DNA of 16,364 nt from Chitinophagaceae bacterium (GTDB taxonomy: Bacteria; Bacteroidota; Bacteroidia; Chitinophagales; Chitinophagaceae): NCBI GenBank assembly GCA_947452875.1, contig CANGEZ010000017.1, positions 1-16,364 on the forward strand. The letters are read 5' to 3'. This document shows positions 1 to 6,826 of the stretch, in pieces (within the stretch, counting starts at the first letter, position 1; each line of letters starts with the position of its first letter). Made by a program: the position numbers and the translations under genes. Below the pieces are notes generated by a model. The model saw only the letters and a list, made by a program, of their open reading frames with translations, searched no databases and was not told the origin of the DNA.

Positions 1-530
1 CGGCTCATGATACGATCGCTTAAACTTCCGTGATTGGTGCCAATACGCATAGCAGTTCCATGTTCTTTACAAATTGTAACCAAGGGTGTAAATCGCTCAC
101 GTATACGTTCTATTTCTTCAAGATATTCCTCATCAGTATATTCAAGCTGTTCAAATTTTTTCTTGTCTACATAATTACCCGGATTCACCCTAACCTTCTC
201 TACAATTCTTGCTGCTATTTCGGCTGCATTAGGCGTAAAGTGAATATCAGCAACTAACGGTGTTGTATAGCCTCTCTTCCTTAGTTCATCTTTTATATTT
301 TGTAAATTCTCTGCTTCTTTTTTTGAAGGAGCGGTAATTCTAACTAGTTCGGCGCCGGCTTCAATACAACGAATGGTTTGTTCTACTGTCGCCATGGTAT
401 TCATGGTATCTGTAGTTGTCATGGTTTGAATTCTTACAGGATGACCTGCACCTAGTAATAAATCGCCAACTTTAACCTCTCTGGTTTTAAGTCTTTTGTA
501 TTCTGTTAATGATTCGCAATAAGATTGCAT
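1..530 (-). CDS. ispG: IspG (GcpE), 4-hydroxy-3-methylbut-2-enyl diphosphate synthase, N-terminal part
   Basis: The first 176 residues are inside the window; the gene runs off the left edge. IspG is the [4Fe-4S] enzyme that reductively converts methylerythritol cyclodiphosphate to HMBPP in the cytosolic non-mevalonate isoprenoid pathway. Seen: start ATG at 528-530 (MQSYCESL), then PVRIQTMTTTDTMNTMATVEQ-like sequence, the GAELVRITAP strand, PLVADIHFTPNAA and VRVNPGNYVDKKKFEQ, all typical of the IspG TIM barrel. The sequence continues to IGTNHGSLSDRIMS. Bacteroidota IspG is usually much longer than the E. coli enzyme because of an inserted domain; that part and the C-terminal cluster cysteines lie outside the window. 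It is the last gene of the minus-strand run and is 54 bases from the lipoprotein gene upstream of it. Identification is firm. Confidence 0.95.
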   Translation of the reverse strand, partial: MQSYCESLTEYKRLKTREVKVGDLLLGAGHPVRIQTMTTTDTMNTMATVEQTIRCIEAGAELVRITAPSKKEAENLQNIKDELRKRGYTTPLVADIHFTPNAAEIAARIVEKVRVNPGNYVDKKKFEQLEYTDEEYLEEIERIRERFTPLVTICKEHGTAMRIGTNHGSLSDRIMS

Positions 531-584
531 ATAGTTTCAAAATAAAATGTAAAGAGATAACAAGCACACAAATGAAAAGTTCAT

Positions 585-1403
585 TTATTTTAACCCTTTG
601 AAAAATCCATAATGGGTTAAAATATTTTTTGTCACTTTCACAGCTGTTGATTCTGGTGATTTATCATTGGCGTTGTTCTTCAATAAATTGACAAAGAAAT
701 AAACATGTCTATTTTCTTCAATCCAGCCTATTGTCCAACTCTCTGTATGATTAGATTCGTTAATGATAGATGCCGTTTTATAACTAAGTCGATAAGCACT
801 ATTATCTTCTTGAATCATCATATTTCTCATAGACTCCTGAACTGATTTTCTAAATGGAAGCTGATCAAAATAAAGATGTTTTAATAAGCCCAATTGTTCG
901 TCGGGAGATATTTTAAGTTTGTTATTTGCCCAATACTTTTCCGAACTGTCTCCTATTGTTTTATTTCCATAAGAAAGACTATCAATCCATTTTTGCATCT
1001 CTACTTTTCCTGTTGTTGATGCTAAAAACTTCGTACATTCTTTTACGTTATCATGAAATGCTTGCTTGAGTGTTATTGTTGAACTAGTAAGTGAATCGTT
1101 TTCTTTTTGAATACCCAAAGGTTTGTTTTCATCTGTAATGGTGCCAGTATGTAATGCTATCATGGCATTCAATACATCAAAAGTAGCGCCTGGTGAAACT
1201 CTTGTTGTATCCATGCCCATGTTATAAACCGTAATTTGACCGCTTGCATTATCAAGTAAAGTAAAACAACCTTCCGTTTTTTCTGTGTCGTAAAAAGTCT
1301 TCAACTCATTGTCGATATTAGCTTTGTTAACAGAGCATGACGCTAAAGAAATAATCAAAAAGGAACAAGGAAATATTTTAAGATAATTAGATAATTTTTT
1401 CAT
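585..1403 (-). CDS. Lipoprotein homologous to class D (OXA-type) beta-lactamases, catalytic residues lost
   Basis: A 272-residue predicted lipoprotein: signal peptide ending in lipobox L-A-S-C (Cys23). The rest follows the class D serine beta-lactamase pattern: GCFTLLDNASGQITVYN, RVSPGATFDVLNAMIALHTG, MQKWIDSLSYGN, EKYWANNKLKIS, SYKTAS and WTIGWIEENRHVYFFVNL. The fold elements (Y145-G146-N147, Trp158, the WxxGW strand) are present. The S-x-x-K motif reads A73-T-F-D76, the S-x-V motif reads D118-N-V, and K-T-G reads K209-T-A211. The nucleophile, the carbamylated lysine and the second-motif serine are therefore all missing, so hydrolysis is not expected. Start chosen at 1403 because it gives a clean signal peptide; the frame is open to an ATG at 1493, but that extension is translated heptamer repeat. 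Role unknown; a ligand-binding or protein-binding pseudoenzyme in the periplasm is an inference. Confidence 0.8.
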   Translation of the reverse strand: MKKLSNYLKIFPCSFLIISLASCSVNKANIDNELKTFYDTEKTEGCFTLLDNASGQITVYNMGMDTTRVSPGATFDVLNAMIALHTGTITDENKPLGIQKENDSLTSSTITLKQAFHDNVKECTKFLASTTGKVEMQKWIDSLSYGNKTIGDSSEKYWANNKLKISPDEQLGLLKHLYFDQLPFRKSVQESMRNMMIQEDNSAYRLSYKTASIINESNHTESWTIGWIEENRHVYFFVNLLKNNANDKSPESTAVKVTKNILTHYGFFKGLK

Positions 1404-1430
1404 TAATGTTATTATTTTTTCGAATTGTTT

Positions 1431-1493
1431 TCTACTTTTTACTTTTAAATTTTGAATTTTTACTTTTTGCTTTTTACTTTTTACTTTTTTCAC
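1431..1493 (-). repeat. Heptamer array A1 (consensus AAGTAAA) over the DUF3109 stop codon
   Basis: On the minus strand this stretch divides exactly into nine 7-base units. Five of them are AAGTAAA or differ from it by one base; the others (AATTCAA, AATTTAA and similar) are more diverged. The stop TAA of the DUF3109 gene (1474-1476) occupies bases 4-6 of one unit, so its last residues (SEKSKK) are repeat-encoded. The array fills most of the 70-base gap to the next gene. Confidence 0.8.
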
Positions 1494-2064
1494 TCATATG
1501 CTTTGCCGTAGCATCCAATGCTTCATAAAAATCTTCACCAAATTTTCTGATTAATGGTTCTTTAAGAAATTCATAAACTGGTACTTTGAGTTTTTTTCCT
1601 AAAGAGCAAGCAGCTTTGCAATTATCTTCGCGGGGTTCATAATTCGCAAGTTCAGTTACGCCGTCATTACTTTTCTTTACAATGATGGGAAATAAATGGC
1701 AGCTGATTGGTTTCTTCCATTTTACTTTTCCATCGAGATAAGCTTGTTCGATTCCACATTTCACTACACCATTGGCATCAAAAATTCCGTAGACACATAC
1801 TTTACTGTTGATGGTGGGAGTTACCCAACCAAATTCTCTGTCATAAACATATCTGCCTTGTGCTTCGATTTCTTTTTTACTGGTGGGATTTAGATATGGC
1901 AACACTTTATCAAAAACTTCATCTATTTCTTTTAACTCTTTCCTGTCGAGCGGCGCACCGGCATCGCCATCAACACAACAGGCACCTTTGCATTTGCTCA
2001 AATCACAAACAAATTGTTCACTGACTATTTTGTCGCTTAATAAAACATGGTCAATCGCTATCAT
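1474..2064 (-). CDS. DUF3109 family cysteine-rich protein
   Basis: A 196-residue soluble protein with nine cysteines. The N-terminal cluster C20-x4-C25-x3-C29-C30 (CDLSKCKGACC) is followed by C90, C103, the SCHLFP motif (C122) and C149-x3-C153. This pattern belongs to the DUF3109 family, common in Bacteroidota and resembling YkgJ-type zinc/iron-binding proteins. Metal binding is inferred from the cysteines; no catalytic role is established. ATG start at 2062-2064 lies only four bases behind a perfect TAATTTTG promoter element. The C-terminal residues SEKSKK come from the heptamer array that also supplies the stop codon. Upstream is gldD (111 bases away), downstream the OXA-like lipoprotein on the same strand. 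Family assignment is good; function unknown. Confidence 0.88.
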   Translation of the reverse strand: MIAIDHVLLSDKIVSEQFVCDLSKCKGACCVDGDAGAPLDRKELKEIDEVFDKVLPYLNPTSKKEIEAQGRYVYDREFGWVTPTINSKVCVYGIFDANGVVKCGIEQAYLDGKVKWKKPISCHLFPIIVKKSNDGVTELANYEPREDNCKAACSLGKKLKVPVYEFLKEPLIRKFGEDFYEALDATAKHMSEKSKK

Positions 2065-2068
2065 AGTG

Positions 2069-2076
2069 CAAAATTA
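2069..2076 (-). promoter_or_regulatory. TAATTTTG promoter -7 element of the DUF3109 gene
   Basis: The minus strand reads TAATTTTG, an exact match to the Bacteroidota TAnnTTTG element, ending four bases before the ATG. Transcription would start at or next to the start codon. No TTG sits at the preferred -33 distance (nearest is 11 bases away). Confidence 0.45.
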
Positions 2077-2152
2077 CGTTGGTTTGTCAAGAGAGTTGCA
2101 GTATATTCAAGAGAAGTTTTTATTTAAAAAATCAATACCCGAAACATATACA

Positions 2153-2194
2153 CTTACTTCTTATTTTTAAATTTTCACTTTTGACTTTTAAATT
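2153..2194 (-). repeat. Heptamer array A2 over the gldD stop codon
   Basis: Six consecutive 7-base units on the minus strand: AATTTAA, AAGTCAA, AAGTGAA, AATTTAA, AAATAAG, AAGTAAG. It shares units with array A1. The gldD stop TGA (2175-2177) again occupies bases 4-6 of a unit, and the last gldD residues (KSQK) are repeat-encoded. Confidence 0.7.
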
Positions 2195-2840
2195 CAAAAG
2201 TACTAATCAAGTGTTCTAAGTCTTTTCTTAAAAATTCTTGAACCGGCCTTAAAGAATCTGCATTGGGTGTGGCATCAAAATACAGCGCCCCTCTGATGAA
2301 ATTCTTTGTCGTATCACTAAGAAAAAACTGACTTGCTGTTGCCGCATTACCGCCTACTTTAAAAAAAACACCACTAATGCCATTCGGATTTCTTATCAAA
2401 CTATCTTTTATTGAACTGGCGATGACATCATTTTTATTAGTCAAGTTGAAAGCGTCATTAACCATCAAATCAAATTGATTGACACCTAGGGAATCTTTAT
2501 AACTGCCATCAGCCTGCTTGATTTTATAAGGCGCCAACCCACCAATAATTTTATAACTCATGAACAACCTTGCATTGAAAGCAGGAAAATCCAGATTTAT
2601 CCAGTAATTGTTTTCAGGTGTACTGTCAAAATAGGTACTATCCTGAATCACGGTTGCATATACTGGATATTCAAAAGAATAAGGAAAACCTTGTTTATTA
2701 AAAACCTGATATTGATGTTCGGGTAAATCGATTTTGAAATAACCTTTTTTTCGGGAAGTATAATTTGAATTACAAGCCATCAACAGCATCAGCATACCAC
2801 CTAAAATCAAAGGAACAATGTTGTTTTTTTTAGGTATCAT
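2175..2840 (-). CDS. gldD: Gliding motility lipoprotein GldD
   Basis: A 221-residue lipoprotein: signal peptide with lipobox L-M-A-C (Cys23), then the GldD hallmarks KKGYFKIDLPEHQYQ and PYSFEYPVYA, and a region resembling WINLDFPAFNARLFMSYK. In Flavobacterium johnsoniae GldD is needed for gliding and for type IX secretion-dependent surface motility; its biochemical role is unresolved. Its start overlaps the gldE stop as TAATG, so translational coupling is likely. Downstream is the DUF3109 gene. Presence of gldD does not by itself show that this organism glides, since related non-gliding bacteria also keep it. The final four residues and stop codon lie inside heptamer array A2. Confidence 0.92.
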   Translation of the reverse strand: MIPKKNNIVPLILGGMLMLLMACNSNYTSRKKGYFKIDLPEHQYQVFNKQGFPYSFEYPVYATVIQDSTYFDSTPENNYWINLDFPAFNARLFMSYKIIGGLAPYKIKQADGSYKDSLGVNQFDLMVNDAFNLTNKNDVIASSIKDSLIRNPNGISGVFFKVGGNAATASQFFLSDTTKNFIRGALYFDATPNADSLRPVQEFLRKDLEHLISTFEFKSQK

Positions 2841-4186
2841 TATGGATTGGGCTGTTTTTCTTTTGGCTGAATGGTCAGCTTTACTTTTTCGATGCGATTC
2901 TTTTTTATTTCAAGCGGAATAAATACAAACTGACCATGAACAAGCGATTCATTTATTTGAGGGAACTCTCCTGCAATTTCCAAAACCAATCCTGCCAATG
3001 AATCACTGGATCCTCTGATATGATCAAAAGTATTTAACGGAACACCAATCGCTTTACAAACATCATTGATCATCGTTTTGCCTTCAAAAATATAATTGAA
3101 GTCATCTATTTTGTTATTGCCACTTTCTTCATCGTCAAATTCATCTTTAATTTCTCCGATTACTTCTTCAACAATATCCTCAAGTGTTACAATTCCGGAA
3201 GTTCCACCAAACTCATCCACAACAATCGCAAAATGGGTTCTCTTGGCTCTGAAATCCTGAAGCAAGTCTTCAATATGTTTTTGTTCATGTACAAAAAATG
3301 GCGTCCTAATCAGATGATGCCATTCGAAATCTGCAGGTTTATCTAAATAAGGAAGCAAGTCTTTAATATGCAATACACCAATGATTTCATCAAGATTGGC
3401 GCGATATACAGGTAGTCTTGAATAATGTAAATCCTCAGAAAGCGCAATAATCTCATGAAGCGAAAGCGATGCATCGATACCGCTCACGTCTAGGCGTGTG
3501 CGCATCACCTGTTTAACAGAAGTGCCTCCAAATTTTCTAATGCCTTTCAGGATTTGCTTTTCTTCCATACTTGCCTCATGTTCTGGTAATAAGTCTATGG
3601 CGTAATCGAGATTACTATTATCCAATCCTGATTTTTTTAATGGAGAAACTTTCTTTTCGATGTTATCGCTATAGCTGACAAACTTTTTACTAAGTCCCAA
3701 CAAAACACTATTGCAGATTTCGATGATTAATGAAGCATTGGACGCGAACCAAACTTTATGATGCGTTGCCCAAACTTTTGGCAACACTTCTGCAAAAAGT
3801 AAAATGAAAAATGAAACCAATACAGCCTTAATCATGAAATTAATCAGCAACGAATCAGACAAATAATCTCTGAAAATACCATCAAGCAATAAATTGGAAA
3901 TTAAAATGATGCCGATGTTTACAAAACTATTGGCAATTAGCATCGACGCCAGTAATGTCTTTGGCTGTTCTAACAGATTGACAATCCTTTTGAATGAAGG
4001 CTGTTTTCTTGTTTTTAAAATATTGACATCTTTTGGACTAAGAGAGAAAAAGGCAACTTCACTGCCGGAAAGTAAAAATGACAATAAAAAAAGTACCAAA
4101 ACTGCAACAATCAAAATAGTTGTTGCTGCTGAAGAAACGATCAAAAAAATATTCAAATGTGAAAACAATTCCGAATGAGATTCCAA
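2840..4186 (-). CDS. gldE: GldE, CNNM/CorC-like membrane protein with CBS pair
   Basis: 448 residues. The N-terminal half is a four-segment membrane domain of the CNNM/DUF21 type (first segment about residues 14-38, followed by SGSEVAFFSLS; others near 78-100, 112-138 and 145-165). Then come two CBS motifs (about 228-345, including HFAIVVDEFGGTSGIVTLED) and a CorC/HlyC domain (about 365-440). Homologues outside the Gld group are linked to Mg/Co transport. In gliding Bacteroidota GldE works with GldD, and the two genes overlap here. The only workable start is TTG at 4184-4186: an in-frame stop lies eight codons upstream and the next Met is well inside the membrane domain. A promoter-like TAAATTTG is centred about 80 bases upstream. 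Confidence 0.92.
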   Translation of the reverse strand: MESHSELFSHLNIFLIVSSAATTILIVAVLVLFLLSFLLSGSEVAFFSLSPKDVNILKTRKQPSFKRIVNLLEQPKTLLASMLIANSFVNIGIILISNLLLDGIFRDYLSDSLLINFMIKAVLVSFFILLFAEVLPKVWATHHKVWFASNASLIIEICNSVLLGLSKKFVSYSDNIEKKVSPLKKSGLDNSNLDYAIDLLPEHEASMEEKQILKGIRKFGGTSVKQVMRTRLDVSGIDASLSLHEIIALSEDLHYSRLPVYRANLDEIIGVLHIKDLLPYLDKPADFEWHHLIRTPFFVHEQKHIEDLLQDFRAKRTHFAIVVDEFGGTSGIVTLEDIVEEVIGEIKDEFDDEESGNNKIDDFNYIFEGKTMINDVCKAIGVPLNTFDHIRGSSDSLAGLVLEIAGEFPQINESLVHGQFVFIPLEIKKNRIEKVKLTIQPKEKQPNP

Positions 4187-4261
4187 GGTAAATTTTTTAG
4201 TTAATCAAAAGCTTCAATTTAAGATGGTACATCAGATAAATTGCTACTTAATTCAGTACTA

Positions 4262-4292
4262 CAAATTTAAAGATATCATTTAAATCCTGCAA
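4262..4292 (-). promoter_or_regulatory. Candidate gldE-gldD promoter
   Basis: On the minus strand TTG (4290-4292) is followed after 20 bases by TAAATTTG (4262-4269). This fits the Bacteroidota TTG-N17-23-TAnnTTTG pattern and would give a leader of roughly 70 bases before the TTG start of gldE. It is the best two-part match in the window. Confidence 0.5.
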
Positions 4293-4308
4293 ACAAGATT
4301 AAGATGAA

Positions 4309-5385
4309 TTAAAACAATTTTTTTTCTGAAATATGAGACGCTATCAATTTTGGAAAAGCCAATTTCTTTAAACCTGCTTTACTTTTTAAAGAATACGAAT
4401 CGTCTGAAATTGGCTTTTCCAGTTTAATATGAATGAAAGTTCCGTGTATATGCTGGTGGGTTAATTTCTGCATAACGGTTGCAGACGTGCTGATATGATG
4501 AAATTTCTCTGCTATTATTGCTTTAAAAGCAGTTGATTTGAAAAGTTGCTTATCTGAAATCGGGGTTTCAGATTCAATCAAAATAAATTCCTGTAGTTGT
4601 TGCCAAATGTCTTTTCCGGTTCTTGTTCGTGTATAAAAGTTATCATTCATTTCTGCAATCAAATAATAAAACCATCTTTCTTTTATTTTTAGTTTCTTCC
4701 CTTTTACAGGAAAATCTTCCATGGTTTTGCTATTAAATGCATCGCATTGAGTAGATAACAAACATTGGCTACATAATGGTGAACGTGGTTTACAAACCGT
4801 GGCGCCCAAATCCATGATGGCCTGGTTGTAAATTCCGGGGTTCTCTTTTTTCAAAAGCGATTGTGCAAGCTCATTGAATATTTTTTTTCCTGCGCCGGAA
4901 TCGATCGGCTTGTCAATGGCAAAAAACCGTGCAAGTACCCTCATCACATTTCCATCTACAACGGCATATGGTAACTGAAATGCAAATGAAGCAATGGCGG
5001 AGGCTGTGTATGGACCAATTCCTTTTAATTTAAGAATGTCTTCATGTGTGTCGGGGAAGATGCCTTTTCTTGTTTTTGCAATAAATTGAGCAGTAGCGAT
5101 TAGGTTTCGGCATCTTGAATAATAACCCAATCCTTCCCATAATTTAAAAACATCAGCTTCTTTTGCAGCTGCGAGTTTTAGTACATTGGGAAATTTTTTG
5201 ATGAATCTGTTGTAATATTCAAGACCTTGTTCAACGCGGGTTTGTTGTAAGATAATTTCGCTAATCCATATTTTATAAGGATCTTTTTCATATTTCCAGG
5301 GCATGACTCTTTTATTAAATTTATCATGCCATTCAAGTAATTTTCGGGTAAAAAAAAGTTGTTTTTTAGAAAAATCGTCTCCCAT
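4309..5385 (-). CDS. mutY: A/G-specific adenine DNA glycosylase MutY
   Basis: 358 residues, normal length. MutY removes adenine paired with 8-oxoguanine. Seen: the WISEIILQQTRVEQ helix with catalytic Glu43, GLGYYSR (86-91), the helix-hairpin-helix LKGIGPYTASAIASFAF (120-136), catalytic Asp144 in VDGNVMRV, and the [4Fe-4S] ligands C198-x6-C205-x2-C208-x5-C214. The C-terminal NUDIX-like domain that reads 8-oxoG contains LTHQHIHGTF in the place of the FSH loop. ATG start at 5383-5385. The gene is divergent from the HU-like gene across 93 bases. A TAGGTTTG on the minus strand (5402-5409) could be its promoter. Downstream is gldE; the ssb gene often found between them is absent. Confidence 0.96.
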   Translation of the reverse strand: MGDDFSKKQLFFTRKLLEWHDKFNKRVMPWKYEKDPYKIWISEIILQQTRVEQGLEYYNRFIKKFPNVLKLAAAKEADVFKLWEGLGYYSRCRNLIATAQFIAKTRKGIFPDTHEDILKLKGIGPYTASAIASFAFQLPYAVVDGNVMRVLARFFAIDKPIDSGAGKKIFNELAQSLLKKENPGIYNQAIMDLGATVCKPRSPLCSQCLLSTQCDAFNSKTMEDFPVKGKKLKIKERWFYYLIAEMNDNFYTRTRTGKDIWQQLQEFILIESETPISDKQLFKSTAFKAIIAEKFHHISTSATVMQKLTHQHIHGTFIHIKLEKPISDDSYSLKSKAGLKKLAFPKLIASHISEKKLF

Positions 5386-5401
5386 GAGCCAAATGTTTAA
5401 A

Positions 5402-5409
5402 CAAACCTA
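5402..5409 (-). promoter_or_regulatory. Candidate mutY promoter -7 element (TAGGTTTG)
   Basis: A TAnnTTTG match on the minus strand, 16 bases before the mutY ATG. No TTG lies at the expected -33 distance, so support is only partial. Confidence 0.3.
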
Positions 5410-5425
5410 TTGATTATCACGCTCT

Positions 5426-5433
5426 TATTTTTG
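5426..5433 (+). promoter_or_regulatory. Candidate HU-gene promoter -7 element (TATTTTTG)
   Basis: A TAnnTTTG match on the plus strand, 45 bases before the HU ATG, in the divergent mutY/HU spacer. The nearest upstream TTG (5410-5412) is only 13 bases away, closer than usual. The surrounding T-run lowers the value of the match. Confidence 0.3.
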
Positions 5434-5478
5434 TTTTTTCAATTTTTTTTTATAATTTACTTTCCAAATTATTATTAT

Positions 5479-5802
5479 ATGAGAAAAGCAGACTTAATAA
5501 ACAAGATTTCGGAAAAAACCGGAATACCAAAAGTAGATGTTTTGGTAACACTTGAAACAATGTTTAGAGAGGTAAAAGCATCTCTCGCTAACGGCGAAAA
5601 CCTCTACATTCGTGGGTTTGGTAGTTTCATCATCAAAAAAAGAGCAGCTAAAATCGGTCGCAACATTAAGAAAAATGTATCTGTTGCCATTCCTGAACAT
5701 TTCATTCCGGCATTTAAACCCGCTAAAGAGTTTGTTCATGAAATTAAATCATCTACAAACATAAAAGAAGCTCCAGAAGTTAAGGAAGATAACGAGGATT
5801 AA
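5479..5802 (+). CDS. HU/IHF-family DNA-binding protein with Ile at the intercalating-proline position
   Basis: 107 residues. Nucleoid-type histone-like protein that binds and bends DNA. Seen: N-terminal helices MRKADLINKISEKTG, the GFGSF turn (47-51), and the DNA-binding arm RAAKIGRNIKKNVSVAIPEH followed by IPAFKPAKEF. In canonical HU/IHF the arm tip is R-N-P with Pro63 wedged between base pairs; here residue 63 is Ile (GRNI). A 15-residue acidic tail (from about 91, ending VKEDNED) extends past the usual HU length. Start chosen at 5479 because MRKADLI is the family N terminus; the frame is open upstream to an ATG at 5410, but that stretch is T-rich spacer. This locus, between mutY and rng, is a conserved Bacteroidota position for an HU paralogue. 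Stop to next start is 44 bases. Confidence 0.92.
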   Translation: MRKADLINKISEKTGIPKVDVLVTLETMFREVKASLANGENLYIRGFGSFIIKKRAAKIGRNIKKNVSVAIPEHFIPAFKPAKEFVHEIKSSTNIKEAPEVKEDNED

Positions 5803-5804
5803 TG

Positions 5805-5812
5805 TAAATTTG
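5805..5812 (+). promoter_or_regulatory. TAAATTTG promoter -7 element of the TPR gene
   Basis: Exact TAnnTTTG match followed by CGACC, three bases after the HU stop codon and 34 bases before the TTG start of the TPR gene. It lacks a TTG at -33. It suggests the TPR gene can be transcribed separately from the HU gene. Confidence 0.45.
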
Positions 5813-5846
5813 CGACCCTGTCTTTAAAAAAGGCAGAAATATTTAA

Positions 5847-6689
5847 TTGAAAAAGCAAATTATTTTAATCACCTCCGGAATCATTCTGGTCGTTACATTA
5901 TTTTTTTTGGGAAAAACAGTTTCCGACAGCAAGCCTGTTGCAACAATGCCTCCCCAAAAAACACAAAACTTTGATATAGAGAAGTTTATATCGAAAGAAA
6001 AAAATAATCTTACCATTACCCAGCTCAATTTTCTTTCTCAAATCGAGGATTCTATTGCCTCTTCATCAAATAAAACAAGTGCATACAACAGCTTAGCTGC
6101 GTTCTGGAAAGACAGCATTCATAAGTTTGAACCTTTCGCTTATTACACAGAAGCTGCATCAAAGTTGGATAATTCAGAAAAAAGCCTCACCTTCGCAGCC
6201 CAAATATTTTTAGAGGGTCTGAGAGGAGAAGATGATTTGGCAAAGGTTGAATGGGAATCTGGAGAAGCGATTTCACTTTATGAAAAAGCTTTAGCACTGA
6301 ATCCTGAGAGCGACGATCTAAAAATAGAATTGGCCAGTTGTTATATTTACGGAAAAGGGAGATCAGGAGATCCTCAGGAAACCATGAAAGGTATTCAACA
6401 GTTGCTTTCGGTTGTAAGAAAAGATTCTACCAACATGAAAGCACAAATGGTACTTGGTGTTGGAGGTTATGTTTCCGGGCAATATGATAAAGCCATTGCC
6501 AGATTGAATAAGGTAGTGACTGCTCAACCGGATAATTTCGAAGCAACTGCTTTCCTTGCAGACACATACGCAGCTCAAGGGAATAAAGAAGAAGCGATTA
6601 AATGGTACAATGTAAGCAAGAGATTGTCGAACAATCCTGATTACAACAACGAAGTGGATAAAAGAATAAAAACACTTCAAAAAAATTAA
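5847..6689 (+). CDS. Membrane-anchored tetratricopeptide repeat protein
   Basis: 280 residues. A single N-terminal hydrophobic segment (about 5-22) would anchor the protein in the inner membrane with the rest in the periplasm. Two or three TPR units are visible: about 134-168 (EAISLYEKALALNPESDDLKI), 196-229 (GQYDKAIARLNKVVTAQPD) and 230-262 (ATAFLADTYAAQGNKEEAI). TPRs mediate protein-protein contacts; no partner can be named. The start is TTG at 5847-5849, chosen because the sequence LKKQIILITS gives a proper positively charged N terminus before the membrane segment, and no ATG occurs before residue 34. A TPR gene in this place between HU and rng recurs in Bacteroidota, which supports the call; specific function unknown. 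Confidence 0.85.
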   Translation: MKKQIILITSGIILVVTLFFLGKTVSDSKPVATMPPQKTQNFDIEKFISKEKNNLTITQLNFLSQIEDSIASSSNKTSAYNSLAAFWKDSIHKFEPFAYYTEAASKLDNSEKSLTFAAQIFLEGLRGEDDLAKVEWESGEAISLYEKALALNPESDDLKIELASCYIYGKGRSGDPQETMKGIQQLLSVVRKDSTNMKAQMVLGVGGYVSGQYDKAIARLNKVVTAQPDNFEATAFLADTYAAQGNKEEAIKWYNVSKRLSNNPDYNNEVDKRIKTLQKN

Positions 6690-6736
6690 TACGAATTCAT
6701 TAATAATATTTTTTCAAACAAAAAAAAGACTAGGTT

Positions 6737-6826
6737 ATGCCTTGTGGTAAAAAAAGAAAACGTCATAAAATCGCTACTCATAAGCGTAAAAAACGTTTAA
6801 GAAAGAATCGTCATAAGAAGAAATAA
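6737..6826 (+). CDS. Very small basic protein of AURKAIP1/COX24 (bS22/mS38-like) type
   Basis: A 29-residue ORF starting MPCGKKRKRHKIATHKRKK and ending RHKKK, with about 19 Lys/Arg/His residues. Closely similar short proteins occur across Bacteroidota and are annotated with the AURKAIP1/COX24 domain, the family of mitochondrial mS38 and actinobacterial bS22 small-subunit proteins. Association with the 30S subunit is inferred from that family and from the composition. It follows the TPR gene by 47 bases and precedes rng by 190 bases. Hairpins follow its stop. Short length makes the call depend on recognising the sequence rather than on coding statistics. Confidence 0.85.
   Translation: MPCGKKRKRHKIATHKRKKRLRKNRHKKK

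Noticed and set aside
570..586. AAATGAA-TTCATTT stem at the end of the OXA-like gene as a terminator
   Set aside because: Seven AT-rich pairs without a following T-run; too weak to call.
1404..1493. N-terminal extension of the OXA-like lipoprotein to an ATG at 1493
   Set aside because: The extra 30 residues are Lys-rich translation of heptamer array A1 and would bury the signal peptide.
5410..5478. Upstream extension of the HU-like protein
   Set aside because: It encodes a Phe/Leu run from T-rich spacer; HU proteins begin at the MRKADLI position.
6363..6680. 105-codon minus-strand ORF
   Set aside because: Antisense to the TPR gene, with an implausible Cys/Phe-rich product.
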